Below, piece after piece: positions 58,380-64,000 of a stretch of 64,000 nt of DNA. Source of the stretch: Taxillus chinensis. Lineage: Eukaryota > Streptophyta > Magnoliopsida > Santalales > Loranthaceae. Made by a program: the position numbers and the translations under genes. The stretch lies in the NCBI GenBank assembly GCA_023512835.1, contig CM042084.1, positions 57,838,793-57,902,792 on the forward strand, given 5' to 3'. Each line of letters begins with the position of its first letter. Positions within the stretch are counted from its first letter, which is position 1. The notes beneath the pieces were generated by a model, which had not been told where the DNA came from, searched no databases, and saw only the letters and a list, made by a program, of their open reading frames with translations.

Positions 58380-59941
58380 TTGGATAAAGTTGTTTGGAAA
58401 GAAGCACCAATAACTGTATGAGTTATCATATCAGCTAATTGATTTGCTCTCTTAATGTAGAAAACTTTCATTACACTAGAATTTAGATTATCCTTAATGT
58501 AATTCCTGTCAAGTTTAATATGCTTGGTACAATCATGCTATACTGGATTATTAGCTATCTCAATGGCAGTTGTGTTATCACAAAAGAGCATCACTGGCTT
58601 CTAAGGGCTATAACTAAGGTCTTGCAAAAGAATACGTAGCCATGTGAGCTCTTGAGTAGCGTGATGAAAAGTAAGATATTCGGCTTCTGCACTAGATAAA
58701 GAAATCACATTTTATTTCTTGTTTCCCAAAGTTACTAAATTACCACAAATGATATATATCCTGAAATAGATTTTTTGTCTAATTTAGATCCAACAAAGTC
58801 AGAGTCGGTATATCCCATAATGGTTAGGTGTCCATATTTGGAAAACAGAATACCTTTGCCTATAGAAGATTTCAAATAAGCCAGAAAAATAGAATACCTG
58901 CTCACAAAGTTGAACATCTAGACACAGTATTTACCTATAAGAGAATGAAAACATTTATAGTCCTTTTGAGAATTAGAGTAAACCAAAAACACACTTTGAG
59001 GGTACGAGGGTCAAGTTTATTTTGGTGGAGTTGGTACATATGAACAAAGCACACACAACCAAAAACCTTAGGGGAAATATTAAGAGCTGAAGGAATGTTG
59101 TGGAAGCGAGATAATACCCTCAAAGGGGTTTGATAGTCAATGATACGAGCAGTCATTTAATTGATAAGATAAACAGCAGTATTGACGTCATCTGCCCAAA
59201 ATCGTTTAGGAACTTTCATAGTAAAGCATAAAGTCCAAGTCACCTCAAGGAGATATTGATTTTTACGTTCTGCAACATCATTTTGTTGTAGGGTGTAAAC
59301 ACATGTGGTTTGATGAAGGATGTCATGTTGTCTAAAGAAGTCAGCCAAAGGTGGATTTACAAACTCATGACCATTGTCAGAATTACAATCTCATGGCTTA
59401 CTTGGAATTCTTGTTTAGGCTTAGATTTCAATGCTCTTGCTTCCTCCCAATAGTGCAAATCTCCTCTCTCTCTACGAGTGCTGATCGTCATCTTTGTAAG
59501 ATTGTCCTGAAACACACAATGAGTAGGATAAAATATTACAAAACAATTAAGATGTTTAGTAATTTGGCTAATAAAAAGAAAATTATTTGAGAGATTTGGA
59601 GGAAGTAAAACTGATGACAAGGAAAGAGTAGGTGAAAGTGAAACATCTCCAGCCCCAGTGATAGGTATAGGAGTTTCATTAGTAACCTGAACAGATTTAA
59701 CAGGTAATGATCGAAGAGATGTAATTAGAGATAGATTATTAGTCATATGATTAGTGGCTCTAGTATCGATTATCCAAATGTTGTCGATAGAAGAAAATAA
59801 AGTCAATTTAGAAGCACCCCCTTGACACTCGAGTGACATGAGAAGTGGAAGATGATGGGCTTTTATTTTTGTAGTCATTTCAACCTTCTCTCTCTTGCCA
59901 ACGAATTTTCCGTGAAGAGATAGCAGCCACCAAACTTCCAC
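58380..59941 (-). pseudogene. Copia B protease, integrase and RNase H remnants
   Basis: The protease-like WIIDTRATNHMTNNLSLITS runs to LSNNFLFISQITKHLNCFVI (59357-59850) in a 194-codon frame. The integrase fragment ADFFRQHDILHQTTCVYTLQ continues to QNDVAERKNQYLLE and KRFWADDVNTAVYL (59157-59348), and FGCVCFVHMYQLHQNKLDP follows. At about 58870 FNFVSRYSIFL is joined straight to RNase H text (AYLKSSIGKGILFSKYGHL, GYTDSDFVGSKLDKKS). The whole RT is thus missing. RNase H continues to about 58380. The zinc domain and first Asp of integrase are also gone. Confidence 0.8.
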
Positions 59942-60466
59942 GTGCAGGGCACCTCAAATTGCACTTGCACACACCGTCCCATAGCTTCAAAAATAGATGG
60001 TAGTGTGTTTGACACACGGTGGCAACTGACAGCCAAGATGGAGGCGGATGCTACTGTGGTGGCAACAGGCGGCGATGGCGATGACAGGTGACGCTGAGAG
60101 GGATTACACAGTGAAAGAATCACGCGATGCTGAGAGAGATCAAAAAATCAGCTTGATCTGGAACATGTGACGCGTTCCTCCGACACACGGCGATGGCGGT
60201 GACAGTAGCAACGGTATTGTAGGCGACAAACGTTGAAGTCAACGTCCACGACAGTAATGACTCAAGCAGAGATCCAGAGAAACCTTTGGCGCGACGTTCA
60301 CTCGATAGCAATGACGCTTTTGCTTTGGTGTGACAAACAACGGCGGTATGTCAGATGGCTAGAGAAGAAAAAAACTTTGCCACGCAAGGGACGAGCTTAC
60401 GCTCTTGTAAGGGGTGACAACGACAACTTCTTCTTAGAAAGTAATTAGGGTTTGGCTCGGATATCA

Positions 60467-60629
60467 AGTTAAAAATAATAAAAAATATTTTTTATTATTA
60501 TTCTTATGAAATGAGGGATTACATACACACATATATATACAATTAGAAGACCTAAACTAGAAAATAAATTTATTTAAGAAACTACATAATTACAAATGTA
60601 CGACAACTATTTAAGATTTTTTTTCAATT
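60467..60629 (-). repeat. 5' LTR of Copia B
   Basis: Partner of 58173-58338, more diverged at its outer end (TTGAAAAAAAATC). Its inner end AACT abuts the primer site at 60455-60466. Confidence 0.85.
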
Positions 60630-60649
60630 TTAACTAAGCATTGTTATTA

Positions 60650-61420
60650 TTGCGACTCATACTTTGCCTACACAATTTTAATTGAGCGATAAGTTAGCCT
60701 TTTTCTAATGGATTGAGGTTGGGGTGGCCATGGAGACCTTGGAGCTATAGATCAGTGTGTTTGTCATCATTGTGATGTTGCTGGTCATATCATGAGCAAG
60801 GGCTATAAGTTGCATGATTATCTGAATAGTAATAAGGTACCTAATGTTAATGTTTCTACAACTTTAAAATCACAAATTTCTTCATCGCCATCAAGAAGAG
60901 GGTGATTGAGATGATTGATATACACAATATCAGGTGGATGGGCAGACTTCTATTGCTACTTATGCACTAACAACCATATAGCTTGTGTTTCCATGCCTTG
61001 TGGCAAATAGATTGTTGATTCATGTGCTTCAGATCATTTAACCGAAGTTCCAGGTAACGTTTTAACCTTTCACCCTTCACCACATTAGTATTATTATGGT
61101 GATAGATGGTTCTTCAACCATTGTAAAGATGGGTGGAAGTTCTTATCTCACATCAAATGTCTTTATTATCTCTACTCTATGTTCTGACTTTACCATTTAA
61201 TTTACTATTATTGACTTAAATTATCAAACAATTACATTGTTCAGTCACATTTTATCCTACTGGTTGAGTCTCAGGATTTTTTTGACGAAAAAGACTATTA
61301 ATAGAAGATGTGTTGAAGGGAGAGTCTATGTAATTGCAGCCACACTACATCAATAGCTTGCTCTTGCCACATCACCAAGCCTTCTCGAGCTTCATTGCCG
61401 CCTTGGTCATCTCTGTCTAC
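60650..61420 (+). pseudogene. Copia C gag zinc knuckle and protease
   Basis: The frame gives DQCVCHHCDVAGHIMSKGYK, a CCHC knuckle with the last Cys lost, then a Ser-rich linker and IVDSCASDHLTEVPGNVLTF. In the last, the protease D-S-G has become D-S-C. Stops at several points and a broken pre-integrase segment (LLLPHHQAFSS near 61350) follow. Confidence 0.65.
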
Positions 61421-61529
61421 TACTACCCTCCAAAAGTTTTTTCCTTAATTTTGCATTGTTCCCATTGAATGCGAGCCATGTCAATTTGCTAAACACCATC
61501 ATATTTTTTATTTTTTTCATACTCAATAA

Positions 61530-62330
61530 AAGTGTTGGCTCCTTTTGAGTTAGTGCTTTTTGGTGTATGGAAACCTTGTCCAATTGTGTCCAAACTTGTC
61601 TTTAAATACTATATAACTTTTGTTAATGACCATTCACACATGATGGGGGCCTATTTAATGAAAAATTATCGTGAGGTTTTCTTCATTTTTTGTGATTTTT
61701 TTTACTCAAGGTTAAAACTCAATTTTTTTTATCTCCATTAAGCGTGTGTTTGCTTTTCCTCCAAATCATGGTTTTTGAGGTTTGAGTTGTTTTTTTTTCT
61801 TTTCAAAACCACATTTCAAGTTGCAAAATTTTGTTTTGCCAATGCAATGGGAGTATTGCTTTTGCAAACCATGATTTTGAATATTTCAAAATCAAACAAA
61901 CAATGATTTTTGACTAACACGTTAATTTCCTAAAATTTAAGATTAAAATATGGTTTTATAAAACTTAATTTTGAATCGTATTTTAGTTTGGAAACCAAAC
62001 ATATCATAAGAGTTTGCATAGTGATAATGACAGGAGATATCTTTCTTCTAAGCTTGTATTTTTTCTTTCTCAGCTTAACTATGTGCTACCTCATCAATTG
62101 TTTCCCCTTTGTTGTTCATAATGGTGGTATGCCATTTAACATCTTATTCCCTACTCAATCTCTATCCTATTCTTCTTAAAATATTTGGATGCATGTATTT
62201 TGTTCAAACCTAATATTTCTAAGCTTGACCCCAAGTCTCTTTGTTGTCTCTTTATGGGTTATTGCTACTTCCATCCTGATTTAGGTTGTTATGTTGTCTT
62301 ATTTGATGTCACCTTTCACGAGTCTCAATT
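61530..62330 (+). pseudogene. Copia C integrase, split by a MITE
   Basis: SPFELVLFGVWKPCPIVSKL-like text (61540-61600), FKYYITFVNDHSHMMGAYLM and KNYREVFFIFCDFFYSRLKL match the Copia integrase core. After the MITE (61742-62006) the frame resumes with SLHSDNDRRYLSSK, the second Asp, and later CYFHPDLGCYVVLFDVTFHE. The Glu region (PQQNGVAERK) is missing, so the element lost it. Confidence 0.7.
61742..62006. mobile_element. Harbinger-like MITE
   Basis: A 265-bp AT-rich unit with ends GCGTGTGTTTGCTTTTCC and, in reverse complement, TGATATGTTTGGTTTCC lies between TAA copies (61739-61741 and 62007-62009). Three-base TWA duplications and GTGTTTGG-type ends are typical of PIF/Harbinger MITEs. Its removal rejoins the integrase reading of Copia C. 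Confidence 0.6.
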
Positions 62331-62599
62331 ATATAGTGCTTGAGATAGTTCCTTCGCTTTTTCTTTAGAAGATGTTCTTGTTCCACTTCCCGTTCCTAGC
62401 ACATCTAGCCCTATTCTTGAAAAATCTACTCCCTCTACAACCCCTCCGTTGAAGTTACTTATGGTTGTGTGTACAATCAATGAACTACACTCTTGGATTC
62501 TTTGCCTTCACCCAATGTGGCTTCTAATGCCTCATTGCATCCTTCCTTGGTTGACTCTTTGCCACAACCCTCTCAAGTGGAAGTGGACAATGATTGGTA

Positions 62600-63310
62600 C
62601 ATTGGATTCTATCTATATTCCTTGGCAGTTCATAATGCTTTAGGCCATCCTGGTTGGCATGCGACAATGGTGGATAAAATGAAAGCCTTGGTTCATAACA
62701 AGACTTGGGAGCTTGTTCATCTTCCAACAGATAAACACGCTATTGGATGTAAATAGGTATGCATTATTGAGGTAAATCTGGATGGTTCTCTTTCTCATCT
62801 AAAAGCACGTCTTGTGGCCAGGGGGTACGTCCAACAATATTGTGTTAATTACTTCGACACTTTCTCTCTAGTTGCCAAAATGGTATCTTTTCAATTATTT
62901 CTCTTTGGCTGCTTACTGAGGTTGGGTTCTTTATCATCTTGATGTTAAGAACTTTACTGCATGCTTATTTCGATGAGTAAGTGTATATGTAGTAACCCCT
63001 CACCTTTGTTGCTCATGGGGAGTCTTATAAGGTTTGTTGTCTTCCGTGTGCACTATATGGTCTTAAACATTGTCTTTGTGATGGTTTGGAAGATTTAGCA
63101 CCACAATTATTTGAGATTTGGCATGACATAGAGCATAAAGGATAATTTGGTTTTCTATTGTAATTCTTCTAGCGTATTATATGATTATTTATGTGGATGA
63201 CATTGTTAGGGATGTTGGTGGTATCTCATAACTTAGAGTTTTTACATAATCAATTTAAGACCAAAGATCTTGGTTCTATAGGATATTTCCTTGGCATTGA
63301 GGTGTCTAGC
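62600..63310 (+). pseudogene. Copia C reverse transcriptase remnant
   Basis: WHATMVDKMKALVHNKTWEL, VHLPTDKHAIGCK-stop, LKARLVARGYVQQYCVNYFD and TFSLVAKMVS are the N-terminal Copia RT blocks. VHYMVLNIVF-like text (LYGLKQ region) is degraded. IIYVDDIVRDVG-like text near 63185-63215 keeps Y-V-D-D. FKTKDLGSIGYFLGIEVSSC ends the palm. Multiple stops and frame changes show a dead copy. Confidence 0.75.
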
Positions 63311-63482
63311 TGTAAAGATGATATCTTTTTGTCTTAAAGAAAATGTGTTGGATCTGTTTTGAGATATAGGATAAGTTGGAGCAAAATATTGTGATTCTCC
63401 CATAATCCCCGGTGACAAGCCCATATTGCATGAGGGAGTTCCATTTTTTGAACTTGAGAGGTGATGTCAATTAGTGGGGTAT

Positions 63483-64000
63483 TGATAGGAACCCGAGCAA
63501 AAGAGTATATTTATTGACAGATAAAATATGAAACAAAACAGAATAACTGCGAGAGGCAGCCGGCTCTCCCAATACAATATCCTTCTAATTGGATTCCTCA
63601 TTCACCCCTTGATATCCTTTTTATAGTCAAGTCCTCTCCTTTTTCAAAATCACACACAATAAATACATAACCCCCAAATTCAAACATAATAAATGACCCA
63701 AATAAAACTCTTCAATTCAAATACAATAAATATCCCAAATAGACAGGCCATCACATGGTTCGTGTGCCCCATGCCAAGTGCATGTAGTCCCAAAAGAGAC
63801 AAGGCCATCCGTTCAATGGTCCATAACCATTAACACCACCGTGTTCAGCCACCTCGATACAACCGGGTCTCGCCAACCAAAAAAAAAAAAACCCGCTTAC
63901 CCCTTGCCTCGCTTATCACCTCGCTTGACGCCTAAGAAGACAACCCCATGATGAGGTCTGTTGGTGTCTTCTTCGTGGGTTTTCGATCCGCTCATATTAA
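63483..64000 (-). repeat. LTR-like sequence in minus orientation, continues past the window
   Basis: Copia C ends abruptly at TGATAGGAACCCGAGC. On the minus strand this stretch carries a TATAAAAA box (63618-63625), an AATAAA signal (63510-63515) and a terminal CCTATCA, the order of an LTR 3' part. Its upstream part and any element body lie beyond 64000. No long ORF is present. Confidence 0.5.

Larger units (their letters stand above)
58173..60629 (-). mobile_element. Copia B: internally deleted relative of Copia A
   Basis: LTRs of 166 and 163 bp (58173-58338 and 60467-60629) are flanked by exact TTAAC duplications (58168-58172 and 60630-60634). On the minus strand the LTR begins AATTG and ends AACT, as in Copia A. 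A primer site TGATATCCGAGC (60455-60466) and a polypurine tract GAAGGGGAG (58339-58347) abut the LTRs. Only 2457 bp long, it keeps leader, protease, part of integrase and RNase H, but RT is deleted and no gag is present. It is inserted in Copia C gag. Confidence 0.85.
57150..63482 (+). mobile_element. Copia C, partial, interrupted by Copia B and a MITE
   Basis: A 200-bp LTR (57150-57349) and primer site TGGTATCAG are followed by gag (57622-58135), Copia B, the gag zinc knuckle and protease (60730-61080), integrase (61260-62330) with a MITE, and RT (62600-63310). The element is left at about 63482, where a minus-oriented LTR begins. RNase H and the 3' LTR are not in the window. Many stops show it is old. 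It differs from Copia A/B by canonical TG...CA ends and by having gag. Confidence 0.75.

Overview
The window looks like repeat-rich nuclear DNA of a flowering plant, probably a eudicot. It is AT-rich, contains at least six LTR-retrotransposon lineages nested in one another, and holds one recognisable host gene with GT-AG introns: the first four coding exons of a TOM2A-like tetraspanin (37411-39081, + strand). I saw no rRNA or tRNA genes, CRISPR arrays or bacterial-type operons.

Layout. 1-1594 is unassigned AT-rich DNA with a 35-bp tandem repeat. 1600-2834 is a Sirevirus-type Copia solo LTR with a perfect GTAAT target duplication. 2998-18128 is a 5'-truncated Ogre (Tat-lineage Ty3/Gypsy) element: extra ORF1, gag, protease, intron, RT, RNase H, second archaeal-type RNase H, integrase, repeat-rich 3' UTR and 3' LTR. 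18129-34466 is an old Sirevirus-like Copia element on the minus strand (LTR, gag, protease, integrase, RT, RNase H, env-like ORF). It is broken by a solo Gypsy LTR that itself carries an inverted solo LTR, by an Ogre-type LTR, and by an unidentified insertion. 34497-35640 is an extreme poly-C and A/C-only tract that may be a sequencing or assembly artefact.

The tetraspanin gene follows. Its fourth intron opens at 39082 and no further exon is visible before the window ends. The intron holds a four-level nest: a LINE (39309-56174, 17-bp target duplication) contains Copia A (41272-54657, duplication GCCTT/GCTTT), which contains a Tekay/Del-type chromovirus (45252-54144, duplication CGTGC). Downstream, Copia C (57150 to about 63482) contains Copia B (58173-60629, duplication TTAAC), a relative of Copia A that has lost RT, and a Harbinger-like MITE. 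The window ends inside another LTR in minus orientation.

The best candidate for something undescribed is the Copia A/B family. Its LTRs run AATTGG...ACT instead of TG...CA, supported by PPT, PBS and target duplications in two independent insertions. Both copies also share a leader that goes straight to protease with no recognisable gag. Nearly all protein-coding DNA here is decayed transposon sequence. The tetraspanin is the only likely functional host gene, and it may be incomplete.
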